DNA of 64,000 nt, taken from assembly GCF_028583545.1 (NCBI RefSeq), contig NZ_CP087106.1, positions 62,001 through 126,000 of the forward strand, in the 5' to 3' direction. The notes below the pieces were generated by a model. The model saw only the letters and a list, made by a program, of their open reading frames with translations, did not search any database and was not told the DNA's origin. Below are positions 27,974-37,117 of this stretch, piece after piece. Each line of letters opens with the position of its first letter. Within the stretch, counting starts at the first letter, position 1. Origin of the DNA: Methylobacterium sp. NMS14P (GTDB lineage Bacteria > Pseudomonadota > Alphaproteobacteria > Rhizobiales > Beijerinckiaceae). The position numbers and the translations under genes are program-made.

Positions 27974-28918
27974 ATGCGCACGCTGATCGTCGGGGCCGGC
28001 GCGACCGGCGGCTATTACGGGGCGCGCCTCGCCGAGGCGGGCGCCGACGTGACCTTCCTGGTCCGGCCGGCGCGGGCGGCGAAGCTGGCGGCGGACGGCC
28101 TGAACGTCCGCTCGCCGCTCGGCGACCTGCACCTGCCCGATCCGCCCACCGTCACGGCCGACAAGCTGGCCGGGGCGGGGCGGTTCGACCTGATCCTGCT
28201 GTCGTGCAAGGCCTACGACCTCGACAGCGCCGTCGCGGACCTGTCGCCGGCCGTGGGTCCTGACACCGCGATCCTGCCCGTGCTCAACGGCATGTCACAT
28301 CTCGACGTGCTCGACGCCCGGTTCGGTGCCGACCGCGTTCTCGGCGGTTCGTGCGCGATCGCCGCGACGCTCGCGCCGGACGGCGCGATCCGCCACATGA
28401 GCGAATTGTGCAGCATCACCTACGGCGAGCGCGACGGGTCGCGCTCGGCGCGGATCGAGGCGGTCGACGCGCTGATGCGCGGCCTCAAGTTCCAGCCGCG
28501 CCTGAGCGACGTGATCCTGCAGGAGATGTGGGAGAAGTGGGTGTTCCTGGCCACCCTCGCCGGGGCGACCACGCTGATGCGCGCCGCGGTCGGCGACATC
28601 GTGGCGGCGCCCGAGGGCACCGCGCTGATCGCCGCGCTGCACGCGGAGTGCACGAGCGTGGCCGCGGCGAGCGGCTACGAGCCGCGCGCCGTCGTGGCGG
28701 AGCGGGCGCGGGCGCAGCTGACGGCGGCCGGGTCGACCTTCACGGCCTCGATGCTGCGCGACATCGAGAGCCGGGGCCGGATCGAGGCGGACCACGTGAT
28801 CGGCGACCTGATCGCCCGCGGCCAGCGGCTGGCGCCGGAGGCGCCGTTCCCGCTCCTGGCCGCGGTCTATACCGGCCTGAAGGCCTACGAGGCCCGCCGG
28901 GCGCGGGAGGCGGCCTGA
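27974..28918 (+). CDS. panE: 2-dehydropantoate 2-reductase (PanE/ApbA family)
   Basis: A 314-residue NADPH-dependent ketopantoate reductase-type protein. The N-terminal GAGATGGYYGARLAEAG is the Rossmann motif, and the LLSCKAYD and WEKWVFLATLAG blocks contain the family's conserved Lys residues. Ketopantoate reduction leads to pantothenate and CoA. PanE-like paralogues with other 2-oxo substrates are common, so the symbol is family-level. It is 7 bases after guaB, so it is probably read from the guaB promoter. Confidence 0.85.
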   Translation: MRTLIVGAGATGGYYGARLAEAGADVTFLVRPARAAKLAADGLNVRSPLGDLHLPDPPTVTADKLAGAGRFDLILLSCKAYDLDSAVADLSPAVGPDTAILPVLNGMSHLDVLDARFGADRVLGGSCAIAATLAPDGAIRHMSELCSITYGERDGSRSARIEAVDALMRGLKFQPRLSDVILQEMWEKWVFLATLAGATTLMRAAVGDIVAAPEGTALIAALHAECTSVAAASGYEPRAVVAERARAQLTAAGSTFTASMLRDIESRGRIEADHVIGDLIARGQRLAPEAPFPLLAAVYTGLKAYEARRAREAA

Positions 28919-28939
28919 GCCGCACCCCGCGCGGACGTC

Positions 28940-29113
28940 TCAGTAGCGGCCGGGCGGCGGCGGGGGCGGGTTGCCGTATTCCAGCTGCGTCTTGGCATCG
29001 ACGCGCGGACGCGGCACCGGCGTCAGTTCCGGCTGGGCGGCGGGCGCGCTCGCGCAGGCAGCGAGTGAGGCGGTGACCAGGGCCGCGAGGGCGACGCGAA
29101 CGGTGGACGTCAT
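28940..29113 (-). CDS. Small proline-rich lipoprotein
   Basis: A 57-residue predicted lipoprotein: a short hydrophobic signal (VRVALAALVTASLAAC) with lipobox Cys20, then ~37 residues ending in NPPPPPPGRY. There is too little sequence for a domain. It may be an outer-membrane small lipoprotein of Rhizobiales type. Function unknown. It is convergent with panE. Confidence 0.65.
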   Translation of the reverse strand: MTSTVRVALAALVTASLAACASAPAAQPELTPVPRPRVDAKTQLEYGNPPPPPPGRY

Positions 29114-29323
29114 AAGTTGGGGCACTCCCGGGATGCGCCCGGCGAGGGACCGGTCTGGTCCGGCGCGGGCGGATGCCATACGACACGCGGCGGCCCGCAC
29201 GGTGGGCCGCCCGCAGCACGGTCTGCGCCGCGAAGGTGCAGGAAGCTCGGCCGTAACGTGGCGGCATCGTGGGCCAAGCGTGGCCGTTTCACGTCGTCGT
29301 TCACCGCGTCGTTGACGCATTCC

Positions 29324-29328
29324 GGAGG
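29324..29328 (+). promoter_or_regulatory. Shine-Dalgarno GGAGG placed for a CTG start
   Basis: GGAGG ends 9 bases before CTG 29338 of the RsmB-type methyltransferase gene. No ATG, GTG or TTG stands at a similar distance in that frame, so this site decides the start. Confidence 0.6.
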
Positions 29329-29337
29329 ATCCGACCC

Positions 29338-30639
29338 CTGACCCCCGCCGCTCGCTGCTCCGCCGCCATCGAAGTCCTGACCGATATCGCCGAGCGCCGC
29401 CGGCCGGCGGCGGATGCCCTCAAGGACTGGGGTCTCGCGCACCGCTTCGCCGGTTCGGGCGACCGCGCGGGCATCGCCAGCCTCGTCTACGACGCACTGC
29501 GGCGGCGGGCCTCGGCGGCCTGGATCATGGGCGCCGACACGCCGCGCGCCGTCCTGGTCGGGACACTGCGCCTCCAGCAGGGGCTCGCCGCCGCTTCGGT
29601 CGCGGCCCTGTTCACGGGCGAGCGCTTCGCGCCGGCCCCCCTCAGCGACGAGGAGCGCGCGCGCCTCGACGGCGGGACGCTGCAGGACGCGCCGCCGGAG
29701 GTGGCGGGCGACGCCCCGGCCTTCGTGCTGCCGGACCTCGCGGCCACGCTCGGCGACGACCTTGTTCCGGAGCTGAAGGCACTGGCGCGGCGGGCGCCCC
29801 TCGATATCCGGGTGAACGCCCTGCGCGGCGACCGCGACGCGATCCTGCCGGCGCTCGCGGCCTTCGACGCGGCGCCGACACCGCACGCGCCGTCGGGCCT
29901 GCGGGTCCCGATCGGCGCCGACGGGCGCGGTCCGGCGCTCCACGTCGAGGCGGAGTTCCTGGAGGGCTGGTACGAGATCCAGGACGAGGGATCGCAGCTC
30001 GCCGCGCTCCTCGCCGCGCCCCGCGCCGGCGAGACCATCGTCGACCTCTGCGCCGGCGGTGGCGGCAAGACACTGGCGCTCGCGGCGGAGACCGGGAACG
30101 GCGCGCGCCTGATCGCCACGGACGGTGATCCGCGCCGGCTCGCGCCGATCCACGAGCGCCTGCGCCGGTCCGGTGCGCTGGCCGAGGTGCGGACCCCGCG
30201 CAGCGGCAAGGCGCGGGCCGACGTCCTCGAGGATCTCGACGGCAAGGTCGACCGGGTCGTGGTCGACGCGCCCTGCACCGGGTCCGGCACGTGGCGCCGG
30301 AATCCCGATGCCAAGTGGCGGCTGCGGCCCGGGAGTCTCGCGCTGCGGACCGCCGAGCAGGCCCAGGTCCTCGATCGGGCGGCGCGACTCGTCAGGCCCG
30401 GCGGTCGGATCGTCTACATCACCTGCTCGCTGCTCTCGGCGGAGAACGACGCGGCCGTCTCCGGGCTCCTGTCGGGCTGGCGCGGCCGCTTCGACGTCGT
30501 CCCCGCGGACGAGGTTCTGGCAACAGGGCCGGACTCGCTCCGGGCAGCCGTGCGGACGACGGCCCACGGTATCCAGATGAGCCCGCTGCGGACCGGGACC
30601 GACGGCTTCTACGTCGCGGTCATCGCGCGAAAGGGCTGA
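29338..30639 (+). CDS. RsmB/NOP2-type RNA (cytosine-5)-methyltransferase, probable CTG start
   Basis: A 433-residue SAM-dependent 5-methylcytosine methyltransferase acting on rRNA (C967 of 16S in E. coli RsmB) or tRNA. Motif I DLCAGGGGKTLALA, motif IV DAPCTGSGTWRRNPD with Cys313, and motif VI TCSLL with nucleophile Cys363 are present. Family members start MTPAAR; here the same place is CTG-ACC-CCC-GCC-GCT-CGC, with GGAGG 9 bases upstream. The only other in-frame start is GTG 29269, which has a weak site and adds 23 residues unlike the family. An N-terminal NusB-like domain is reduced compared with E. coli RsmB. Confidence 0.88.
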   Translation: MTPAARCSAAIEVLTDIAERRRPAADALKDWGLAHRFAGSGDRAGIASLVYDALRRRASAAWIMGADTPRAVLVGTLRLQQGLAAASVAALFTGERFAPAPLSDEERARLDGGTLQDAPPEVAGDAPAFVLPDLAATLGDDLVPELKALARRAPLDIRVNALRGDRDAILPALAAFDAAPTPHAPSGLRVPIGADGRGPALHVEAEFLEGWYEIQDEGSQLAALLAAPRAGETIVDLCAGGGGKTLALAAETGNGARLIATDGDPRRLAPIHERLRRSGALAEVRTPRSGKARADVLEDLDGKVDRVVVDAPCTGSGTWRRNPDAKWRLRPGSLALRTAEQAQVLDRAARLVRPGGRIVYITCSLLSAENDAAVSGLLSGWRGRFDVVPADEVLATGPDSLRAAVRTTAHGIQMSPLRTGTDGFYVAVIARKG

Positions 30640-30751
30640 GGCGCGCCGCGACGGAACCCGCGTCGCTTCCCGGGGCGTTGCACCCGCGCTCCCGCGGGAG
30701 CCGGGTTCGTCGAGCGGCGATCCCGCTCGCGGCCTCATCCGGGAGATATCC

Positions 30752-31765
30752 TTGCGCCTCGACCGCCGTTTCCTGCTCGCCGGTCTCGGGAGCGTCCTCG
30801 GGCTGCGCGGCGCCCGGGCGGAGGTGGCCGCGGAGACGGCACCGCAGCCCGCCCCGCACGAGTCGGTGCGGGCGCTGCCGCGCTCGCTGCCCGGAGCGGA
30901 CCTGCAGGTGATCGAGCTGTGGCCCGGCGCCTCGCCGGGCGGCGGCGACGGGCCGAACGCGGACGGCTACCGCTACGTCGAGGGGACGTTCGGCGACATC
31001 ACGCGGGTCTCGCGACCCTGTCTGCTGGTCATGCGGCCGGCCAATCCCAACGGCGCCGCGATGATCGTCGCGGCGGGCGGCGGGTACGAGTTCATCGCCA
31101 TCGGCAACGAGGGCGTTCCGGTCGGCCGCGTCCTGAACGCCGCCGGCATCACGGTCTTCCTCCTCGTCTACCGCCTGCCCGCGGAGGGCTGGGGCTCGGG
31201 ACCGGACGCGCCGCGGCAGGATGCACAGCGCGCGCTCCGGCTGGTCCGGTCCCGCGGCGCGGAGTTCGGCATCGATCCCGCGCGGGTCGGGGTGCTCGGG
31301 TTCTCGGCGGGCGGCCACCTGATGGGCGAGACCGCGGTCGGCAGCGCCCGGGACCTGTACGCGGGCGTCGACACCGCCGACGCCCAGCCGACCCGGCCGG
31401 CGCTTGCCGGTCTGATCTACCCCGTCATCACCATGCGCAAACCGTTCGACCGGACCGCGACCCGCCGCATCCTGGTCGGCGACGAGGTCACCCCCGACGA
31501 GATGAAGACCTACTCGGTCGACCTGCAGGTCGGGCCGGAGACGCCGCCGACCTTCCTGGTCCAGGCGATCGACGACCCGGTCGCCGTGGCCGACCATCCG
31601 CTGCTGATGTTCTCGGCGCTGCGGAAGGCGCGGGTCCCGGCCGAGCTGCACCTGTTCGAGCGCGGCGGCCACGGCTTCGGCCTCGGCGCGCCCGGGACAC
31701 CGGTGGCGGCGTGGCCCGGCCTGTTCCTGGCCTGGATCCGCCTGCACGGCTTCCTGCGCGCCTGA
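30752..31765 (+). CDS. Secreted alpha/beta hydrolase (carbohydrate-esterase-like), probable Tat substrate
   Basis: A 337-residue protein with N-terminal LDRRFLLAGLGSVLG, a twin-arginine (RRFLL) signal that suggests Tat export to the periplasm. The body has GGGYEF near 110 (oxyanion region), nucleophile elbow GFSAGG with Ser185, an IDDPV block and GGHGFGLG with the His. This resembles BD-FAE/acetyl-xylan esterase-type enzymes that deacylate sugars or small esters. The start is TTG 30752 after GGGAGATATCC. It is convergent with the O-antigen-ligase-like gene, 4 bases between stops. Confidence 0.82.
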   Translation: MRLDRRFLLAGLGSVLGLRGARAEVAAETAPQPAPHESVRALPRSLPGADLQVIELWPGASPGGGDGPNADGYRYVEGTFGDITRVSRPCLLVMRPANPNGAAMIVAAGGGYEFIAIGNEGVPVGRVLNAAGITVFLLVYRLPAEGWGSGPDAPRQDAQRALRLVRSRGAEFGIDPARVGVLGFSAGGHLMGETAVGSARDLYAGVDTADAQPTRPALAGLIYPVITMRKPFDRTATRRILVGDEVTPDEMKTYSVDLQVGPETPPTFLVQAIDDPVAVADHPLLMFSALRKARVPAELHLFERGGHGFGLGAPGTPVAAWPGLFLAWIRLHGFLRA

Positions 31766-31769
31766 CCGC

Positions 31770-33008
31770 TCAATCCGCCCGCGTCTGCAGGCGGTGCAGC
31801 TTGGCGACCTTCGGTCGGCTGGTCCGGAACTGGCCGCGCTCCACCGCGACGAAGACCACGATCGCGATGGCGAGCGTCGTCAGCCACCACACCGCGGTCA
31901 GTCCGACGCTCAGGCAGGCCACCGTGAATGCGGCCGCGAAGCAGCCCATCGCGCCGGGAACCAGCGCCGGGCCGTCCCGGCCCGCCCGCCGGATCGAGGC
32001 GTAGAGGGCGAAGGCGGCGGCCAGGGCGCCGACGATGCCGAGCTCGTACCAGAACTCGAAGAGCGCCGTGGTCGGTGCGTTGGCCGGCAGGAGGCCGACT
32101 AGACGTCCGCGCAGGGCCGTCTCGAAACCGTGCCCGGTGATCAGCCGCACCGGATCGGAGGCCACGACCTTCTGCCAGCTCTTCAGCGACAGAACCGTGG
32201 GCGCGACCGGCCCGAACAGCGCGGCGCCCACCGGCCGCGCCAGGAACGGCAGCAGCGGCGCTGCCGCCAGCAGGGCGGCCGAGAGGATGGCGGTGAGCAT
32301 CACGCCGAGCCGCAGCCGGTAGCTCGTCACCGCGAAGGCGACGGCGCCCACCGACAGAGCGGCGATCTGGGTCCCGTCCGGCTGGACCGTGAGGGCGAGG
32401 GCGACGAGCAGCGCGAGGCCCAGCGCCTCCCGGTCGCGGCGGCGGGACCGCAGCCACGCGAGGGCCGGCCAGAGCAGCAGGATGAGCAGGACGAGGCCGC
32501 GATCCAGGGCGCCGTCATCCTCGACGCCGGACGGCGCGAGGTGGGCGCCGAACAGCCCGAGCATGATCGCCACGATCGCGCCCGCCACGACGCCGAGCGG
32601 CAGGAGGTAGAGATTCGCCGAGCGCATCCTGTCGGGGAGGGCGAGGTAGCCCAGCAGAGCGAGGCCGATCGTCGCGCCGAGATTGGCGAGCCGCTCCAGC
32701 GCCGGCCCGAGGAAGGGCGTCCAGGTGAGCGACAGGGCCGACCACAGCACGACCAGCATGCCGGCCAGGAAGGCGGGTGCGGTCAGGAGGCGATAGGTCG
32801 CCGGACGGACCGGACGCTGACGCCGGTCGATGACGCTGGCGATGATCAGCAGGATCACGGCGATCGGCGCGAGGATCACCGAGGCGCGGCGGGCGACCTG
32901 CGCGAGGACGGGGAGAACCACGAACAGGCCGAAGAAGCCGATACGCCGCAGCAGCGCGGCGGCGTCGAGCGCCGGATCGATGGTGGTGGAGTTCGACGCG
33001 CGCGGCAT
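31770..33008 (-). CDS. O-antigen ligase/polymerase-like membrane protein (Wzy_C type)
   Basis: A 412-residue protein with about 10-12 hydrophobic helices. The stretch from SWQKVVASDPVRLITGHGFE to FEFWYELGIVGALA is the periplasmic loop pattern of O-antigen ligase/Wzy-like proteins, where GHG and the E-L-G block are conserved. It would join or polymerise surface polysaccharide units in the inner membrane. ATG 33008 has GAGAAGG upstream; the longer open frame upstream is Arg-rich and lacks homology. No glycosyltransferases are adjacent, so the substrate is unknown. Confidence 0.8.
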   Translation of the reverse strand: MPRASNSTTIDPALDAAALLRRIGFFGLFVVLPVLAQVARRASVILAPIAVILLIIASVIDRRQRPVRPATYRLLTAPAFLAGMLVVLWSALSLTWTPFLGPALERLANLGATIGLALLGYLALPDRMRSANLYLLPLGVVAGAIVAIMLGLFGAHLAPSGVEDDGALDRGLVLLILLLWPALAWLRSRRRDREALGLALLVALALTVQPDGTQIAALSVGAVAFAVTSYRLRLGVMLTAILSAALLAAAPLLPFLARPVGAALFGPVAPTVLSLKSWQKVVASDPVRLITGHGFETALRGRLVGLLPANAPTTALFEFWYELGIVGALAAAFALYASIRRAGRDGPALVPGAMGCFAAAFTVACLSVGLTAVWWLTTLAIAIVVFVAVERGQFRTSRPKVAKLHRLQTRAD

Positions 33009-33114
33009 CTTGCGCCTTCTCCCGGACCGGGACGGCCGGATCCCTGCTCGATACGCAAGGCTCGCGCAAGCCGCTGTAGACGTTGCGCCACAGTCTCGCC
33101 CGCGCGAACCGCGC

Positions 33115-33639
33115 TCACGCCGCGGTCGCGGTCTCTCGCGGCCGCCGGCGGACCGCCCGCCGGCCGACATCCGAGGCGACGCGCCAGCCGCCCCACGCGA
33201 CGAAGAACCCGATCAGACCCGCGGCGAGGCCGTCGGCGCTCGTGGGTACGGCCGGGCGGAACTCGCGATAGGCGGCCTCGGCGACCGGCAGGTCGGGATC
33301 GCGCAGCATCGCCACCACTCGCCCCAAGGGGCTCGTCGCCGCGGTGAGGGCCTGCTGCTGAGCGCTCAGGCGGGCGAGGCGGGCGATGTCGGCCTGAGCG
33401 GCCTCACCGCGGCGGGAAACCAGCTGGTCCGGGTTGGCGCGCAGCCGGTCGACGGCGCCCTCGCGCGTCGTGCCGGAGGCCTGCGCGTCGGATTCGAGGA
33501 CCGCCACCTGCCGACGGAGCTCGTCGGCGGCGCCCCCGAGGCGCTGCGCGTATTGCTGCGCGAACTCCGGGGCCTGCGCGGCGACCACGCCTCCGAGCAG
33601 GCCGAGGGCGAGGCCGAAGGTGCGGAACACGCGAAACAT
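33115..33639 (-). CDS. DUF2937 family protein
   Basis: A 174-residue protein with a hydrophobic N-terminal helix (VFRTFGLALGLLGGVVAAQ), the APEFAQQYAQRLGGAADELRRQV block typical of DUF2937, a long polar helix region and a second hydrophobic segment near 140-158. Probably anchored in the inner membrane by both ends with a periplasmic helical part. ATG 33639 has GGAGG six bases upstream. Function unknown. Confidence 0.8.
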   Translation of the reverse strand: MFRVFRTFGLALGLLGGVVAAQAPEFAQQYAQRLGGAADELRRQVAVLESDAQASGTTREGAVDRLRANPDQLVSRRGEAAQADIARLARLSAQQQALTAATSPLGRVVAMLRDPDLPVAEAAYREFRPAVPTSADGLAAGLIGFFVAWGGWRVASDVGRRAVRRRPRETATAA

Positions 33640-33731
33640 GTCTGGCCTCCGGCGGGGAATCGACCCCCGACAAAGAGCACGCGCGCGGCCGCGGTTCCAG
33701 CCGACGGCGGACGACGACCGGCTCTGGAGGC

Positions 33732-34745
33732 TCAGGCCGGCAGCGTGAGGAGGCCGGCCTTGCCGTCGGCGCAGCCGAACAGCAGGCGGCTCCCGCGCGC
33801 GTCCCACCCAAGCGCCGTCACGCCGCTTCCCTGGACGGCGGGGCGGACCAACAGCTCGGCCGCGTCGGTGAAGCGGACGAGCAGGATGCAGCCGTCCTCG
33901 TAGCCCATGGCCAGCACCGGCGCCTTCGGGTGGAACGCCACGCGGGAGACGCGGGCCGGTCGGACGCCGCATTCCCGCGGGGCCTTGCCGGTCGGACCCT
34001 CCTTCGAGTCGAAGGGCCACACGATCGCCGCCTCGGCGCCGCTGGTGCCGAGCCAGTTCCCGTCGAACGACCACGACATCGAGCGGACCTTGCCGGGGTA
34101 GCCCGACATCCGCATGTGGCCGCGGTCCGGCTGCAGGCGCCAGCCGTGCAGGCTGTTCTCCTGCATGGTCGACACCACGAAGCGCCCGTCCGGCGACCAC
34201 GTCACGTCGATATGCGAGCCCTTCCAGGTGATCACCTCGGCGGGCGTCTCCAGATTGGGGTACCAGAGGCTCACGCCGTTGTAGTGGGCGACGCCGAGCC
34301 GGTAGCCCTTGGGCGCGAAGACGAGGCCGCGGGCGGAGGACGGTGCCTCGAAGGTGTTCTCGCGGCCCTTGGCGTCACGGGCCACGACGGTGCGGCCGGC
34401 CGACCACGCCACGGCGCCGTCGGGATGGGCGGCCAGCGCGTCGATCCAGGCGCCGCCCTTGGCCAGGCCGAGCTCCTCGGTCGTCCCGTCGGCGCGGACC
34501 GCCACCACGCGGCCGTCGTCGCCCCCCGTGAGCAGGCGGTCGACGCCGCCGGCCGCGACGAGGATCCCGCTGTCGGGATGCGCGGCGACGCGGGAGATCC
34601 CGTCCTCCCGCACCAGCGCGACCGTGCCGTCGCTGAGCGCCAGGGCCGGCACATCTTTGAGGAAGTGCGCGGCGAGCACGTGCTCGCCGGGCTCCAGCGC
34701 GGCGACGTGACTGGTGAGGGACGGGTTGCTGACGGGGCTGCTCAT
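33732..34745 (-). CDS. WD40-repeat beta-propeller protein
   Basis: A 337-residue protein with six to seven weak WD-type repeats, recognised by recurring blocks ending in D-G-x-V/I (LSDGTVALVRED, GGDDGRVVAVR, SPDGRFVVSTMQENSLHGW, SFDGNWLGTSGAEAAIVWPFD, YEDGCILLVRF). No signal peptide. The propeller should act as a protein-interaction platform, partners unknown. The start overlaps the stop of the DUF1275 gene by four bases (ATGA), so both are co-translated. Confidence 0.87.
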   Translation of the reverse strand: MSSPVSNPSLTSHVAALEPGEHVLAAHFLKDVPALALSDGTVALVREDGISRVAAHPDSGILVAAGGVDRLLTGGDDGRVVAVRADGTTEELGLAKGGAWIDALAAHPDGAVAWSAGRTVVARDAKGRENTFEAPSSARGLVFAPKGYRLGVAHYNGVSLWYPNLETPAEVITWKGSHIDVTWSPDGRFVVSTMQENSLHGWRLQPDRGHMRMSGYPGKVRSMSWSFDGNWLGTSGAEAAIVWPFDSKEGPTGKAPRECGVRPARVSRVAFHPKAPVLAMGYEDGCILLVRFTDAAELLVRPAVQGSGVTALGWDARGSRLLFGCADGKAGLLTLPA

Positions 34746-35416
34746 GTCGAGGGGACCTTTGCGGCCGCCGGCGCGGTGCGCAAGACCAGGAACGCGGTAA
34801 TCAACGCCAGCCCGCCCGAGATCGCCGCGGGGGCGATCAGCGCGTAGAGGCCGAATTGCTGATAGGCGTGCGCGCCCAGGTAGGCGCCGAACAGCAGCGA
34901 GAGCCAGACGGAGGCGTCGCCGAGCCAGCCGAGCGGATCGCCGGTACGGGTCAGGGCCTGCGCGATCTTCTGGCCGAGGCTGAACAGCGCGCCGGTGACG
35001 AAGGTCGTGCCGGCCCGAAAGCCCGTCACCTGCGCCAGGACCGCGTTCTGCGATCCCATCGCCACCGCGACGAAGAAGGCCGCGAGGCCGAGTTCGGGCG
35101 ATTGGAGGCCGAGCCCCAGACCGGCGAGGATCAGGAGAGATTCGTAGGCGAGGACCGCCGGCGTCGCCCACCGCGGCGGCACGAGGATCGCCAGCCCGCT
35201 CCCGAGGACCGATCCCGTCAGGAACGCGACGATCAGGATCGCGGGAAGGACCATGCGGTGCAGCTCGACCTGGGCGCCGAGAACGGCGAGCTGCGTGGTG
35301 TTGCCGCTCATGAAGGATGTGTAGAGGCCGCCCAGCCGCACGAAGCCGAGGGCGTCGACGTAGCCGGCCATTCCCGTGAGGAGCAGGCCGACGCCCAACT
35401 GCCAGCGGCGGTTCAC
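34742..35416 (-). CDS. DUF1275 (YoaK-type) membrane protein
   Basis: A 224-residue integral membrane protein with about six helices. Its start, GLLLTGMAGYVDALGFVRLGG, and SFMSGNTTQLA are the family signature. The gene begins at GTG 35416. DUF1275 proteins have no established substrate. It heads a two-gene unit with the WD40 gene (4-base overlap). Confidence 0.88.
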   Translation of the reverse strand: MNRRWQLGVGLLLTGMAGYVDALGFVRLGGLYTSFMSGNTTQLAVLGAQVELHRMVLPAILIVAFLTGSVLGSGLAILVPPRWATPAVLAYESLLILAGLGLGLQSPELGLAAFFVAVAMGSQNAVLAQVTGFRAGTTFVTGALFSLGQKIAQALTRTGDPLGWLGDASVWLSLLFGAYLGAHAYQQFGLYALIAPAAISGGLALITAFLVLRTAPAAAKVPST

Positions 35417-35623
35417 CCTTCGGCCTCCGGGTCGCGGGCCGGTAACGCTCTGTTAACCATTCGGACGCCTTCGTTCACGGACGCCGGGCCGCGGTTAACG
35501 CGCCGCTCACCAAACCCGGGCAATTCGATGCAAACACGGTGAACGCCGCGTCGGAAGGGGTCGTTGCCCCATCGATCCGGCTCGGGGACACCGTGCCCCC
35601 GCCGGGTGAGTGGGAGTTGCGTC

Positions 35624-36055
35624 ATGGTTCCGTTCGCCGCCGCTTTCGTCTGCCCGACCCTGCCCGTCCCGGACCGGGGCGTCGCCACGATCCTGGTTGT
35701 CGAGGATGAGCCGACCGTGTGCGAACTGGCCGCCGAGGCACTCCTCGACGAGGGGTACCGGGTGCTCACCGCCGCGGATGCCTGGGAGGCCGAGGCGATT
35801 CTGGCCCGGGAGAGCGTCGACCTGCTCTTCACCGATATCGATCTGGCCCGCAACACGGACGGCCTTTCGCTCGCCCGGTGCGCCCGCCGGCTCTCGCCCG
35901 ATCTCCCGGTGGTCTACACCTCCGGGGGCCGGGCTTCCCTGGCGGCCTGCGAGGCGGTTCCGGGCTCGGTCTTCGTGCCGAAGCCCTACCGTCCGAGCCA
36001 ACTCGTGGCGCTGACGCAGGACGTCCTGCGCACCGCGCTCGTTCACACCCTCTGA
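35624..36055 (+). CDS. Single-domain response regulator (receiver only)
   Basis: A 143-residue stand-alone receiver domain. Acidic pocket Glu27/Asp28 (VVEDEP), phosphoacceptor Asp71 (FTDIDL), Thr99 and Lys120 (PKPYRP) are all in place. There is no output domain, so it should act as a phosphate shuttle or by protein contact, as CheY-like and Sdr-type proteins do in alphaproteobacteria. No histidine kinase is adjacent. ATG 35624 has GGGAG 8 bases upstream; the ~20-residue extension before the fold is unusual but short. Confidence 0.87.
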   Translation: MVPFAAAFVCPTLPVPDRGVATILVVEDEPTVCELAAEALLDEGYRVLTAADAWEAEAILARESVDLLFTDIDLARNTDGLSLARCARRLSPDLPVVYTSGGRASLAACEAVPGSVFVPKPYRPSQLVALTQDVLRTALVHTL

Positions 36056-36079
36056 AACGGACCTTCGAGGATACCCGCC

Positions 36080-36445
36080 ATGTGGCGCTCTCTTCCCGCA
36101 ATCGGCCTCGCGCTCGCCGCCGCGGTCGCTGCATCGCCGGCCCGGGCCGCCTGCGACGTGAAGGGCGCGCAGATCGAGGAGGCGATCGCCAGGAAGAGCG
36201 AGCTCCGCGAGGACGCCAACGCCCAGCTGGTGCGCGACCTGCGGACCCTGCGCGACGCCGCGATCGTCCTCGAGAGCTACAAGTTTCCCGGCGAGTGCGA
36301 GGTCCTTCTCGGGATCGTGCGCTCCCTGCTCGCCAATCCGAGCAAGACGATCGAGCAGAGCGGCGACACCGACGAGGAGAAGGCCGAGGACCTGATCGAG
36401 GCGCGCCAGCCCAAGGACGCGGCGGGCGCCCCGAGAGCGAAGTAG
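36080..36445 (+). CDS. Small exported protein of unknown function
   Basis: A 121-residue protein with a clear signal peptide (SLPAIGLALAAAVAASPARA, cleavage before ACDVKG). The mature ~95 residues are helical and acidic with two Cys (CDVKG and GECEV) that could form a disulphide in the periplasm. No family recognised. It lies 24 bases after the receiver gene and may share its transcript. Confidence 0.7.
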   Translation: MWRSLPAIGLALAAAVAASPARAACDVKGAQIEEAIARKSELREDANAQLVRDLRTLRDAAIVLESYKFPGECEVLLGIVRSLLANPSKTIEQSGDTDEEKAEDLIEARQPKDAAGAPRAK

Positions 36446-36463
36446 CGGCCGGCGCCGCGCCGG

Positions 36464-37093
36464 TCAGCGCTCCTCGCCGGCGCTGGCCCCGATCTTGGCG
36501 CGCGCCAGGGCGCGGCTGAGCTTGGCGGCGATCTGCGCGCGCAGCGTGTCGGCCATCTCGATATCCACGAGGCGCCAGCTCAGGCCGCGCAGCCGCAGCC
36601 GGATCCGCGTCCGCTCGGCGCGGGACCCCTCCGGCGGGATCGGGATCACGACCGCGCGGAAGCCGCGCATCTCGAGGGCCGCGTAGTACGGCATCAGCCG
36701 CCCGACGCTGCGGATGACTAGACCCTCCGGCCGGGTACCGGCCGGCCGCTCGACGTCGAGCTTGTCGGGCCAGCCGTTGGCCAGCAGATCCATCACGGTC
36801 TCCGGCGTAACCATCGTCTCGGCGAGCGCCAGGGCGAGACCGTAGGCGGCGTCGTTGAGGCGCTGGCGGTCGCGGGGCTCCAGGTCGGGATCGGTCTCGG
36901 AGGCCGCGCGCATCGCGGCGGTGATCTGCCGGACCAGCGACAGGCGCAGCGTCCGGAAGTTCACGTGGCTCTCGACGTAGGCGGCGTCGTGCCGGCGCAC
37001 GGCCTGCGCGAGGTCGTAGAGCGACCAGAGCGGGCTCATCGTGAAGGCGAGCCACGCGAGGGCGAGGGCGACCGGGACCGCGAGCCAGCGCAC
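36464..37093 (-). CDS. DUF2939 family protein
   Basis: A 209-residue protein with an N-terminal membrane helix or signal anchor (LAVPVALALAWLAF) followed by SPLWSLYDLAQAVRRHDAAYVESHVNF, the conserved start of DUF2939. The rest is a soluble alpha/beta domain, probably periplasmic. GTG start. Function unknown. The rppH gene is 24 bases upstream on the same strand. Confidence 0.8.
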   Translation of the reverse strand: MRWLAVPVALALAWLAFTMSPLWSLYDLAQAVRRHDAAYVESHVNFRTLRLSLVRQITAAMRAASETDPDLEPRDRQRLNDAAYGLALALAETMVTPETVMDLLANGWPDKLDVERPAGTRPEGLVIRSVGRLMPYYAALEMRGFRAVVIPIPPEGSRAERTRIRLRLRGLSWRLVDIEMADTLRAQIAAKLSRALARAKIGASAGEER

Positions 37094-37117
37094 GGCCTCA
37101 GCGCCCCGTCCGCGCGG

